The notes under the pieces: model-generated
Database searches by the model: none
What the model was told of the DNA's origin: nothing
Seen by the model: the letters and a program-made list of their open reading frames with translations, nothing else
Source of the DNA: Bugula neritina
Taxonomy: Eukaryota > Bryozoa > Gymnolaemata > Cheilostomatida > Bugulidae
Assembly (NCBI GenBank): GCA_964035545.1
Contig: OZ037768.1
Span: 11,054,741 to 11,118,740, forward strand
Length of the DNA: 64,000 nucleotides
Direction: 5' to 3'
Position numbers and translations under genes: made by a program
In this document: positions 54,601 through 64,000 of the stretch, one piece after another
Layout of the letters: each line of letters opens with the position of its first letter
Position numbering within the stretch: the stretch's first letter is position 1

Positions 54601-55304
54601 GGACCAGCTGCCACAAGCGTATCCTTTAGTTGACGACTTTATGACCAAGTGGAGACAATCCGGCCGATCAATAGATAGTTGCCTTCCTTCCCTCACATTG
54701 AAAGATAAGCAGTTACAGGAATCACAACTCGAGAAAACTACGTTGGAATCAATAAAAGCATCTGAAGAGGTTCAGGAGAAGAAAACTTCTGAGCAGCTGC
54801 TTAATGAGGTTAAAGCATGGACACACATTATTGGCAACCCTGTGAGTTTGTATCAACAAGTAGTATCACTTTAGTATAAGTCACATTGGGTATAGGATGT
54901 ACTTTTTCTAAATGCACACAATATTTCTTCTCAACAGTGTTTGTGCAATGTTTGATAATTTTTTCACGATTTTCATTTGTCTCTCAATTTAATAAGCTTG
55001 TTCTTCAATTATGATTATAATAACAAAATAATTAAAGTGTTAAATATTTATTTTAAATGTAAATTATTGAAACATGCAGGTACATTCAATATGGAAGCAA
55101 GTTGATGAAGTCACTGAAAATTCAGCTCCTAGTCCAACTGAAGTTCAATCATCCCAGTCGAGCTCAACACAAAATGTCTCCAAATTTGCAGCTCCTAATC
55201 TTGCAGCTTATGATACTCAAAACTCACCACTAATTTCTGATGAAAGACGTCCCAAATCTGGCAGCAGTAACACTTCTTCTGTAGAGGGCATTGATTTAGT
55301 TTAA
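42605..55304 (+). CDS. Unrecognised large coiled-coil / TSP1 / EGF single-pass membrane protein gene (23 exons, 5' end uncertain)
   Basis: Exons: 42605-42768, 43186-43318, 43438-43532, 43612-43719, 44458-44559, 44912-44933, 45128-45238, 46707-46925, 47504-47614, 47902-47996, 48432-48681, 49060-49128, 49583-49783, 50101-50252, 50512-50647, 51132-51287, 51696-51845, 52208-52546, 52845-52940, 53249-53470, 53718-53969, 54492-54841, 55080-55304. All phases agree: about 1252 residues. Residues 1-560 are mostly helical with coiled coils. Two TSP1 repeats follow (WSVWSGWSTC, about 567-617; WLEWGEWSRC, about 630-676), six Cys each, with WxxW C-mannosylation motifs. Then comes an EGF domain (CDAKPCLNGGVC, 711-755), a TM helix (764-786) followed by KFRRRVRKWKK, and a 466-residue Ser-rich tail. 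Positive-inside orientation makes the TSP1/EGF part extracellular. No signal peptide was found; the first exon needs one upstream base. I do not know a family with this architecture. Confidence 0.8.
44763..44828. repeat. GC-richer imperfect hairpin in intron 5
   Basis: CCCTACGCGTGGTGGTTAC and GTTACCCCTAGGCGTAGGG can pair at about 15 of 19 positions around a 28-nt loop. The GC content stands out from the AT-rich intron. It may be a MITE relic or a structured RNA; I cannot tell which. Confidence 0.5.
48196..48420. repeat. 25-bp minisatellite, about 9 copies
   Basis: Unit ACTGACACATTGCTAGGTAT plus CACAT, in the intron just before the exon at 48432. Copies decay toward the exon (AACGACTTATTGCTATGTAT). 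Confidence 0.9.
51891..52020. repeat. 45-bp tandem repeat, about 2.9 copies
   Basis: Units start CTTAGTTA at 51891, 51936 and 51981 and contain TAGATCTGCTTTCTAAATAG. It lies in the intron between the EGF exon and the transmembrane exon. Confidence 0.85.
54139..54290. mobile_element. Short inverted-repeat element (about 150 bp)
   Basis: Starts GAGGTAGGTGCAGTA and ends TACTGCACCTC, imperfectly inverted. CACCTCATTT occurs at 54129-54138 and 54285-54294, so a 4-bp ATTT duplication or a longer direct repeat flanks it. A second copy is at 58114-58278. Intronic, no coding capacity. Confidence 0.65.
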
Positions 55305-55865
55305 GGGTTTTGTTAATTACATACCTTGTTGTTTATTTAGAATACTTATTATTTAGAATACTTTATGTTTTTCATTATTTAGCTGATATAATTTTTAAGC
55401 CACTCATTATCTGAATCTCATGCCATTCCTGTGACTTGTGTACACTACTCCTCATATTCTTTCACCTTTATTGCAATTCAAATACTATCTGTTGCTTCAG
55501 TTTATGTTTATATTTTAGAAACTTAGAAATATAGCATATGCCAACAATTTCAACTAATGGAAGTTGTAGCCAATACCACCCTGCAATGCTAGGCTATTTA
55601 GTACTATCAGAATTGAAACCCTTATTAAGAAAAATAGTTTTTCATCTTAAAACCAATATATTTTTCACCATGAAGCTAAATATTACTTAAACACAGTAAT
55701 AACAATATATAGGATGCACAATGTATTCCATATCTTGGTGATGATCAGCAATAAATTTATATAGGGATCCTGTCTGAAAATACTTTCAGATTTTGGTTTA
55801 TGAAATGCTTCAGGATTTTGCTTGCCTACAGCTTTCTAACAGTTTTTCGTTTCATTGTCTCTTAA
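55305..55865. other. 3' flank of the TSP1/EGF gene
   Basis: AT-rich, presumably 3' UTR and downstream sequence. No gene recognised. Confidence 0.5.
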
Positions 55866-56634
55866 AGGATTGCTCTATCTTGTCTAATAAATGGCCATTT
55901 AGGTCAAACACACATAATATTGTGTTTTTCTAAGCATGCATTGACAAAAAGCATTTGACCAAAGGTAGAAAAAGTTAGTTGAAGTTGAGGGTGTAGATTG
56001 GTAACAGCCAAAACGGCGATTTTGAAATGAGCTGGGAACTGTGACGTAACAGCGCCAGCATTCCTGCTGGTCACGTGACTATACAAATGAATAACTATAG
56101 AAATATGACTGTGAGATGTGATCTTTCAGCTCGTAATTTGTATATTTATAGAAGTGCAAATGTGAATTCTCTTAATCTATAGTTTTTTGACATTTTAAAT
56201 AACATGTATGTAATAACATTAGGCTATATTTTGCTTGTAACCATTAGAAAAAAGCATTGCAAAAGCATGCATTTTTTAGGATGAATGCCTGCGATCGATC
56301 TAAACTAGGTCAGATTGTGCAATATTACAGGCGCACCAAAGTTGACCTATATAGCGCACTGTAACTGCTTGAGCGTTATTGGTTGATATTGTGCTCAGCA
56401 ACCTTGAATACTAGCGTTATAGTTAGCACGTGCAGCATAGTTACTGGCGTTCACACGTCACGTATTAGGCTATTCTTTTTCATGGCTGAAAATTTTACCG
56501 CCCTCAAAATTGGAATTTTGAAAAGCTGTTTTCTAGGCACATATCCCTTTGCAAAGTCACAATTGTTTGCATACACATTAAATTATAGTTCATAATTATA
56601 ATGTGATTGTAATAAACTAAGATTGAGCAATCCT
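55866..56634. mobile_element. TTAA-flanked inverted-repeat element (piggyBac-like MITE candidate)
   Basis: 769 bp. It starts AGGATTGCTCTATCTT and ends AAGATTGAGCAATCCT, inverted with one mismatch in 16. TTAA flanks both sides (55862-55865 and 56635-56638), the target used by piggyBac elements. It contains the palindrome GTCACGTGAC and is richer in GC and CpG than its surroundings. No transposase; the frames at 55904 and 56383 are not recognisable. Confidence 0.8.
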
Positions 56635-57319
56635 TTAAAGTACTTGAGATTTAAAATCTTGTAGCACCATTGCAATCCCAGCATTCTATGAAAAAGGTTT
56701 CAATAACAAAGGTGTTGCTATGAAGTATGAACTTTTGTCAGCAGACATCTTTTTGATAAATTATCTTGTGCAGCCCTTAGCTCTATATTATTAACCTGGT
56801 GTATCTAAATTGAAGCCCATATTTTTGGTTTGCATACAATAAATACAGACAATGCTGCGACCTAAACCCACTAATTGGGAGAACTTAATAAGAACATTAT
56901 GCATAGTCTGCTTCATTCTAGGTAAATGGACAATAATTGCACAGAAGAGTTTCTAGTATAGACTGCATCAGTAAACACTCAACACTATACTTTGTATTAT
57001 TGTAGCTAAATTTACTTAAACTATAGTTGTGCTCTCTCCATCTATAAAGAGGGTAACTAACAATTAATAACGTTGAAATTACGATGTAAAAGCTTTTCAG
57101 TTTATGTAGGAAAAATAATTGTTCCTAGTTATTTTAGTTGAGTAGATTTAGTCATAAAACTACTTTGTTATAATTTTTTAACAACAATCATTGAGCTTTG
57201 TGATACATTCTTATTCATTGAAAAGAAATATTATTATATTTTCCAGTTTCGTAACGGCATTCAATTTCAGCTATCGCGTTTCAAATTCTTGCATTTCACA
57301 ATATCAGTATCCGGTTAGT
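56635..57319. other. Intergenic
   Basis: AT-rich DNA with no gene, repeat array or terminal-repeat element that I can recognise. Confidence 0.45.
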
Positions 57320-57950
57320 CAAACTGATTTCTTCATTCTCTCGCAATATAAAAGTAAATCTCATACCCACAGTCATATTCATATTGATATTGACATTCAG
57401 ACTGACTTTCTTTTGATTATACGGGTTTCTATATGAACCAAAACATATATATATAGTAGCGTGACTTTTGTTTAATGTATTACAATTATTACAAATATAA
57501 CATTAACTGTTACTGTGAAGTGTGTTGGTGTTATTGATTATCTGTCAATTATCATATTGATATTCATTATGATTATGACTATGAGTATCAGTATGAGTAT
57601 CACTATCAGTATCAAATTGAGTGATACTGTAACACTAACAGTAACAGTAACTGATACTAATACTATTAGTATTAGTCTATTACTAATACTAATAGTAATA
57701 AATAATAATAGTCATAGTGATACTCATACTACTTGCTCTTAGTCTTATGGTCCTATAACTATAAGTTTTAATCATAATCATAATGGTTGTCATAAACTTA
57801 GACAGTTTAACCTAAACTTGAAGGGTTAATCATAATCATCATGATAATCATATTTATAGTAATAATGATGATTTTAAATTATTATCAATATGAATATCAT
57901 TGATAACAATAATCATAATCGTAAGGAGTTGATTATGATAGTCATAGTGG
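57320..57950. repeat. Cryptic RNY-triplet tract
   Basis: Runs such as ATGAGTATCAGTATGAGTAT and ACTAATACTATTAGTATTAG, then ATCATAATCATCATGATAAT. Followed to about 58080 by palindromic ACTTATA/TATAAGT units. Same class as the tracts at 12275, 39340 and 40735. Confidence 0.55.
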
Positions 57951-58113
57951 TTCAAATTGTCATACTTATAAGCTATAAGTTATACTTGTAACACCAACTA
58001 TAAGTTAAAGTTATAGTTATAAGTTACTTATAAGTATAACTTATATACTATAAGTTATAGTTATTGCTTAAAAATTAAAGGTTAATAGTTTAAGTTTATT
58101 AGCATGAAATGTA

Positions 58114-58278
58114 GAGGTAGGTGCAGTAATAGTGAAATTGAAAAAAGCCTGTGTTCTAGATTAGAAATATAGCACAAGAAGCTATGTTTTCGTGATAATT
58201 TCAACCTGCGTCCCAAACCAAAATCTAATAATAAAATTAAAGAGCTTAGGTTATCTCAATTTCTCCACTACTGCTCCT
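58114..58278. mobile_element. Second copy of the 150-bp inverted-repeat element
   Basis: Starts GAGGTAGGTGCAGTAATAG and ends TACTGCTCCT. It shares AAAGCCTGTGTTCTAGAT and TTAGGTTATCTCAATTTCTC (one or two differences) with 54139-54290. It also has an extra AGCTATGTTTTCGTGATAA segment, so the 54139 copy carries a deletion, or this one an insertion. Confidence 0.65.
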
Positions 58279-59944
58279 GAATGAAAATTTAACTCCAACA
58301 AAGTATAATAATCTCTTATGGTAAACCCTCACGACTGCTAAATTTTCATCTAATTATAATCTAAAGTCTAAACTATGCCAAATTGCAAATAAATAAATTC
58401 ACAAATTATCTTGAGACCGTTTTGTTAATCGATTATGAATAAAGCAGTCAAATTAAAATGTTATGCATGAAAGCATCTTGAATAATTGTATTACTTAAAA
58501 CACACTGTTTGGCATTCTGTGAGTGTACAAAGTCAAATTATTGACTTACAAACAATTGTGTCGACCCACCATAGATTAGGATTGTGCAGCTAAGTTGTGG
58601 GAATCATTCACATCTACCAATTAAGACTTGCCTTGTAGCATAAATCTATTTAATTCATAAGAATCTCAAAAGTAGAAGGGTTACAGTATGTGGTAAAAAA
58701 AAATAAATTGACACCTGACTATATAGAGTAAAAGCATCCACAGCAGAAGTTGTCACTGTTTAATGAAAATAATTGCTAGCTAATGTGTGTTTCCTTCTTA
58801 AAAATAGCACTAAAATGCCTCACAATATGTTTTTACACAATAGCGATTACTGATATAATATCCTCTCTTGTGACACTGGTCTGTACTTACAAAGCTTTCT
58901 GTTTAGGACAACAAAAATATTTGTATTGGAATATTTTAATAGGAGAATAAAAATAATTCTAGTTATTGAAAAGTGCAGTTTTTTCTTTCTTTATATGAAG
59001 ACATTGTAACTACAACTGGTTTAGACACATCATATCTGGTTAGCAGAATATATACCTTGAGTCAATTTTGAGCTAGTTCAATGTAAAACTTATAGAAGTT
59101 AAATTTTTGAGTCTAGATTTATAGGTAGTTGTTATTCGAATTACCTGTAACTTATTAAAAGTGAAAATAATTTACTGATGATTGTTAAAAATCTTGTTGC
59201 TTACAGAGATATTTTTCACCATGAGAATAATTGTTATATATGTTAAACCGAAGCAAGCGTGGAAATATTTTTAATAAGCAATAAATCAACAACATATGTA
59301 TAATTTAAAGTACATTTTAGAGTATATTAGTACTACTAGAATTTGTGTTTGTTAAAAATAGCTTGGTATTCACCTTTTTTGGCTGTATCTGTTTCTCAGA
59401 TGAGCTTATAATAGTGCTTATGGGAGAGTCAAATTATAGATTTTCAATCAATTTAAAATCTTTCATAGCTGACATGAATTTGCAACATAAAAGTTTAATT
59501 TTTTGCTCTCGTACATCAAGGTGTCTTAAATGTAGTAAAGTAATTATTGCTAGATAATGCAAATTAAATGTGTATGAAAGTGGTTGGTCTGTAAAATTTA
59601 ATGATATTTGGACGTATTTATATATTATTTACACCCTTATGCTACTAAAACCTGTTATGTTGTGTAGATAGTTCTAGAGATGTAATAATGAAGCTTAGTT
59701 GCCAACAAAAAACGTATGTTACCTAACACGAAAAATACATAAAATGAAAGACCTCTGAAAAATAGATGAGATTTTTTTAAAGTTCTAAATGCTGTTAAAA
59801 CTAGATGTAGCTCTATTGGAGTTTTAAGTGCCCATTTAATATGATGGGTTATGAATTAATTACATAAGAATTGAAAAAATATGATAATGTCTTGCAAGAG
59901 GTATTTTATTAGAACCATTTATGTTAGTTTTAGGTATCTTTGAA
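58279..59944. other. Intergenic, upstream of MCRS1
   Basis: AT-rich. It should contain the MCRS1 promoter and a 5' UTR exon, because an acceptor GTTTTAG lies about 12 bp before the start codon. No other gene recognised; the frame at 59345 is unsupported. Confidence 0.45.
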
Positions 59945-62900
59945 ATGAGTGATCAAGCTGTCCCTCCTAGTTCATCTGAAAATATCCAAGTTGAAGAAGA
60001 TGCTAGTCTGAGAGCCACATCTAAATCTAGAGCCAGTCGCCTTAGGCCTGCCCAAGCTGATGGGCCGCAAACCTCAAGTAGGAAACAGTTTGTGTTTTTC
60101 ATAGAAACCTTATGTGTGTGAGAAACTGTATAGGACTTGCTATATAAGCATTTTAGTAAAAGTTGTTTCATAATGGGTTGTTGTTTATCTTCATGACACC
60201 TCAGTTGGAGTATTCAGAGTTTCGGCTGTTCTATCTCACTGCATCTTAGCAGTGTTTATTTTTATGACTTGCTCTTTTCATAAAAAAAGTAAAGCTAGTT
60301 TTTTTAAAGGCAAGAGTCTAACGTAACCTTCAAAGGTGTTTCAATATTGAATTAAAAATTATTCATCAGTTGCTGCTGCACGTACTACATTTCCTGTAGC
60401 CGGAAAATTTTCAAACAATTTCAGAAATAGAATACAACTACTAACATATTATGTGATGAATGAAAACGTCATTGTTGATTAATAATTAAAGTATAAATTC
60501 TGCTATCAGTTGGCTGTTGTGGATGACATGAGTATACTCAAGTACATGGCATGTGAAAATTGATAGCTGATCTCCATGTTGTAGCAGCTGATCAGAGACG
60601 CCATTCTACGAGATCTGTCAAAAGAAGGAAGTTTGACGACGAGTTAGTGGAGAGCAGCTTGAAAAACAAACCTGAGAAACAGCGTACGAGCTCTAAAACT
60701 GGCAGCGAGGTTTCCTTCACAGGGGATGGCAGTGTTAAAGTAAGTGCCTCTCTAATACATGCATATGCCGTCTACTTATACATGTATTATATGTCCACAG
60801 GTGTTGCTATCGACAAATGAGATCATTCCATGGTTGGTCGGTAATTGCTGAATGGTTGATAGTGAGCTTATTATTTGCCAAATCCGTTTCTTATAAATTA
60901 TGGCTTCCAATCTTGCAATGCTCATGTTATCACAAATGTTATTGGTTTTAATTAGTATAATAAGAGTTGTGGTTCCTTAGACAAGCAGTTTTAAATAAAA
61001 ATATACTTCAACATGAGGAAAACAACTATAGTTGAGGAACCAGTAATATTTTGCAATTTTGTTCCAATAATTATGGATAATTTATAAAAAGTACTCACAG
61101 TTGCAAAGCTGCTAATTGAAATTATATATATCAATGGTAAAATTTGCTTTTGTTAGTTAGTTGTGCACAAAGATTTAATTTCTCAGTTCATCTTCTTTTT
61201 AAATCATGAAAATGATTTTGGTTTAAAGTATAATTTAGTAAGTTTGGCATTTGTAGTCCGAGTCTGTAGAGTCGCCACAGGCAGCCCCTCAGACTTCAAC
61301 AAGTGTGAGGACGACACGGTCTGCTGCCTCTAGCAGCACGCTGCCGGTCGGTACGCTAGAAAGTCAGGAGTCTGTGTCTGCTGACGTTTCTGCTCCTAAG
61401 TCTATTCCTGTTGAGAAGCGAAAGGTGTGTCTGCATGTTACTCCCTTGATATGGGAACTGGTATAGGTTTCAATGTCTTTCATTATTATTAGGACATAGT
61501 TGTGTATTGCTTACTAAAAGTAGAATTGCGTTCTTTTCTATTTAAGCTACTGTAGTGTTGTGATTACCCAGTAGTTCCCGTGGTGTAATGGTTAGCACAC
61601 TTGCTTGCAAATCCCAGTGGGGGCAGTTATTTTTCAGCTTTCACTAAGAATACAATTGAGACTGAAAGTGGAATTGTGTTCTCTCACTCTCTATTTAGGC
61701 TACCACTAAGAATACAGTCAAGACTAAAGGAAAGAAGGTACGAAGGTCCACCCCTCCTGCCCATGTTAATGCCACAAAGAACCTAGGCAGGTGGAAGCCC
61801 CAGGATGACTTGCTGCTTATAGAAGCTGTTCAACAGGTAAGTTCAGTTTAATATATGACCATACAGTCATTTTACCTGCAAGGATACCTGCTGTTAGTAT
61901 CAATAATGCATTTTAAAATGATCTCTTCTGCCTTGGAACTCTTGGTTAATGCAGGTTAAATTGAGCTTTTATTGATGTCATTGCTGCTTGATGCGTTCAT
62001 GTCGCTGTTGCAAGTAGCTAATGAAATCTGCAATGTTGTCTATGTTGACATTTCACCAACTTTAATAAAACTTTTTGTGTTTGCTTAACTTTGAAGACTT
62101 CAGATTTGAAAAGTGTTCACATTGGAGTCAAGTTCTCATGTAGTTTCAAGCTGCGAGACCTGGAAGATAGATGGCATGCCTTGCTATATAATGAGAAAGT
62201 ATCCAAGTATGTCATCAATTGTGTGTATATAAATGTTAATATCATTGTGACCTTGAGTTATTCTACACTACTACTTCTATTGTGCTAATACTATAGTTTC
62301 ATTTTAAGAATTACTTTTGTTAAGTCTTAAATTCTAGTCTGAAGTTGCGTTTATACCTCTGCTGAAAAAAGTACCGAGTTTAAGTTAATAATGCTTGTCC
62401 GGGAACCCCTTTATAGTCAAACTGAAACTCGTTGAAATCATATTGATGCGGTTGCTCACTTTCTGAAATTGAAATTTGACTCGCATAATAGCTATTTGAT
62501 GCCGTTTGTAAACGTCGTGAATTAGTGAAGCGGACAGCATAAAAGCGATAATTGAGAAGGCGTAGGCTATATAATTATAAACGTATAAGTACGTTGTCTA
62601 ATCGCCAAAGTAAAAACTAAATAACGATGTTTACAAGGAGTTATTACTCCTATTCTAAAATTGGCCGATTAAGTTATCACAGTACAAAAATTTTTACGAG
62701 TGGCTTTTACAATGCAATGCAACTCGGTGAAATTTCAACCCGGCCAAATTGAAATTCTGACCGAAAATCGTGAAGGTATAAAGGCAACTTTAATGAATCG
62801 AATTTTAAATGATTTATTTAGTTATCTTTTATTGCGGATTGCTTTGTTTTTACCAAAAATTTAAAACCAACTTTAAATTTTTTCAGGGGGTAAATTAAAT

Positions 62901-63758
62901 AGGAATATTTGAATATTATGAACTAGTTAAAAATAAAATAGCAAATTACAAAAATTCTTAAATTGTGTTTAAGCTCATCTGATTGTCAGTATTTTACTTC
63001 CGGTGATTAATTAGTCAACTAGTTATCTATTTTCAAACATCTCTGAAAACTTCTTCCTCTTATTTCTTGCCTGTTAGAATAACATTTGTCTGGGTTTTCT
63101 GTTGAAGCAGCACCAGATACATTTTAATATTTTAATTGTTTGAATATGCCCATTAAATTATTCTGCTAACATAGAAAGCCCTCTAAATTTTCTCTGTTAC
63201 TTCCCCCCGTCTCTTACTGAGCACCACTGTAAGTAGACTTGATACTGCTACCTTTACATTATTTGTTTCCTAATGCTGTGGGGTGGACAACTTCACTGCG
63301 ATTCACTTTCAGTAGCTAAAAAACCAACGATAAATTTCACCCACTGTCCATCTTTCCTTATAAGTTATTAGAAATTTTATATATCTACCAAATTACTATT
63401 TAAAAACTTTTGGCATTCAAAAGCTAATATTAAGTTAGTAAATGTCTTTTGGGCAGATAATTTTAATAGGGGCATTCTTAAACTCATAATATATTTTTGA
63501 AAATTTTTCACAGCTATTAAAATGCATCATAATTTTAAAATGCTTCCAACATAGTTATTGATATATCTGTTGCTCACTTCGATTTGTTGGCTATGGAGTG
63601 TATGTTATGTCAATATTACTAGTATAAACATTGTAAGGTAACTTGTTAGGTTGGCAATGTCAGCAATTCACCAGCTGCCCTATGATGAAATTCTACGAGT
63701 CCAGTCGAAAGCTTTGTTTAGTAAACAGGAAGAAGAAATTCTCTCTACTGTAACCATT
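59945..63758 (+). CDS. MCRS1: Microspherule protein 1, 5' part (6 exons seen, continues off the window)
   Basis: Exons 59945-60077, 60585-60739, 61257-61424, 61699-61836, 62097-62206 and 63650-63758 join in frame (271 codons); the last ends at a GTAAGT donor. Family signatures: VKRRKFDDELVESSL, then LGRWKPQDDLLLIEAV, VHIGVKFSCSFKLRDLEDRW, HALLYNEKVSKLAM, and QSKALFSKQEEE. These form the conserved MCRS N-terminal domain. The C-terminal FHA domain must lie beyond the right edge. MCRS1 is a nuclear/nucleolar subunit of INO80 and NSL chromatin complexes and also acts at centrosomes and spindle microtubules. Exon 2 has a tandem TAGCAG acceptor, so one residue is optional. Intron 3 holds a partial duplication of exon 4's start; intron 5 holds an inverted-repeat element. 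Confidence 0.93.
61574..61625 (+). repeat. Truncated tRNA-like sequence
   Basis: TTCCCGTGGTGTAATGGTTA followed by GCACACTTGCTTGCAAATC resembles the 5' half and anticodon arm of a tRNA or tRNA-derived SINE head. The T-arm/B box is absent, so it is not a functional tRNA gene. Confidence 0.5.
62342..62790. mobile_element. Inverted-repeat element (MITE candidate)
   Basis: 449 bp in MCRS1 intron 5. Ends AAGTTGCGTTTATACCT and AGGTATAAAGGCAACTT are inverted, 16 of 17 matching. The interior has more inverted GAAATT/AATTTC segments and higher CpG than its surroundings. I could not identify a clear target duplication, so the superfamily is unknown. Confidence 0.7.
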
Positions 63759-64000
63759 GTAAGTTAAACTTCCTCTCATATATTCAGTTATCCTTCCTCT
63801 CTATTAGATAATTTTGTAATAATTTTAACTGAAAAAGACAAGTGTGCACCTGGTGCTCAGTTTACTCAATTTTCATTCACCTGATGAATAAAAAAATTAT
63901 TTCATTTCATTATTTTGAATTGTATTATTTTCATTGCTTTTTGTTTTTTTTAAATGAATTTTTTACCTTGTCCAATACGGCTTAAATTGTTTCATTTAAT

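Noticed and set aside
61574-61625. Functional tRNA gene
   Set aside because: No T-arm, no B box and no acceptor-stem pairing partner.

Overview
The window is nuclear DNA from an invertebrate animal. Genes are interrupted by short-to-medium, AT-rich introns, nearly all GT-AG. The gene set is metazoan: TLX-type homeobox, rhodopsin-class GPCR, YEATS2, MCRS1, LRP2BP, PDCL3, SLC25A3. Intergenic DNA is full of MITEs, SINE-like copies, minisatellites and odd AT-rich triplet repeats. I cannot name the species or phylum from sequence alone. All exon boundaries below were read by hand from splice motifs, reading-frame continuity and family similarity; no alignment or transcript was available.

Layout. 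180-6460 (-): YEATS2, histone acyl-lysine reader of the ATAC complex. 6972-12274 (-): a complete Ty3/gypsy-type LTR retrotransposon with identical LTRs, a 5-bp target duplication, intact gag and pol, a -1 frameshift heptamer between them, and a primer-binding site that fits the 5' end of tRNA-Phe. 13367-19481 (+): PDCL3, divergent from YEATS2 and probably sharing its promoter. 20150-22458 (-): TLX-family homeobox gene. 24314-26059 (-): divergent class A GPCR. 29264-34151 (-): LRP2BP with Sel1-like repeats and one GC-AG intron. 36463-38329 (-): mitochondrial phosphate carrier SLC25A3 with a 5' UTR exon near 40427. 42605-55304 (+): a large gene of at least 23 exons that I do not recognise, predicted to encode a coiled-coil / two TSP1 / EGF / transmembrane protein with a long cytoplasmic tail. 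59945 to the right edge (+): 5' part of MCRS1.

The genes do not form one pathway. They are ordinary housekeeping, chromatin and developmental genes that happen to be neighbours. YEATS2 (ATAC) and MCRS1 (INO80, NSL) are both chromatin-complex subunits, but they are 50 kb apart.

The items most worth follow-up are the unusual TSP1/EGF receptor-like gene, the retrotransposon's non-canonical primer-binding site and frameshift signal, the strand-symmetric RNY triplet tracts, the GPCR with substituted sodium-pocket positions, and several MITEs defined here by terminal repeats and target duplications.
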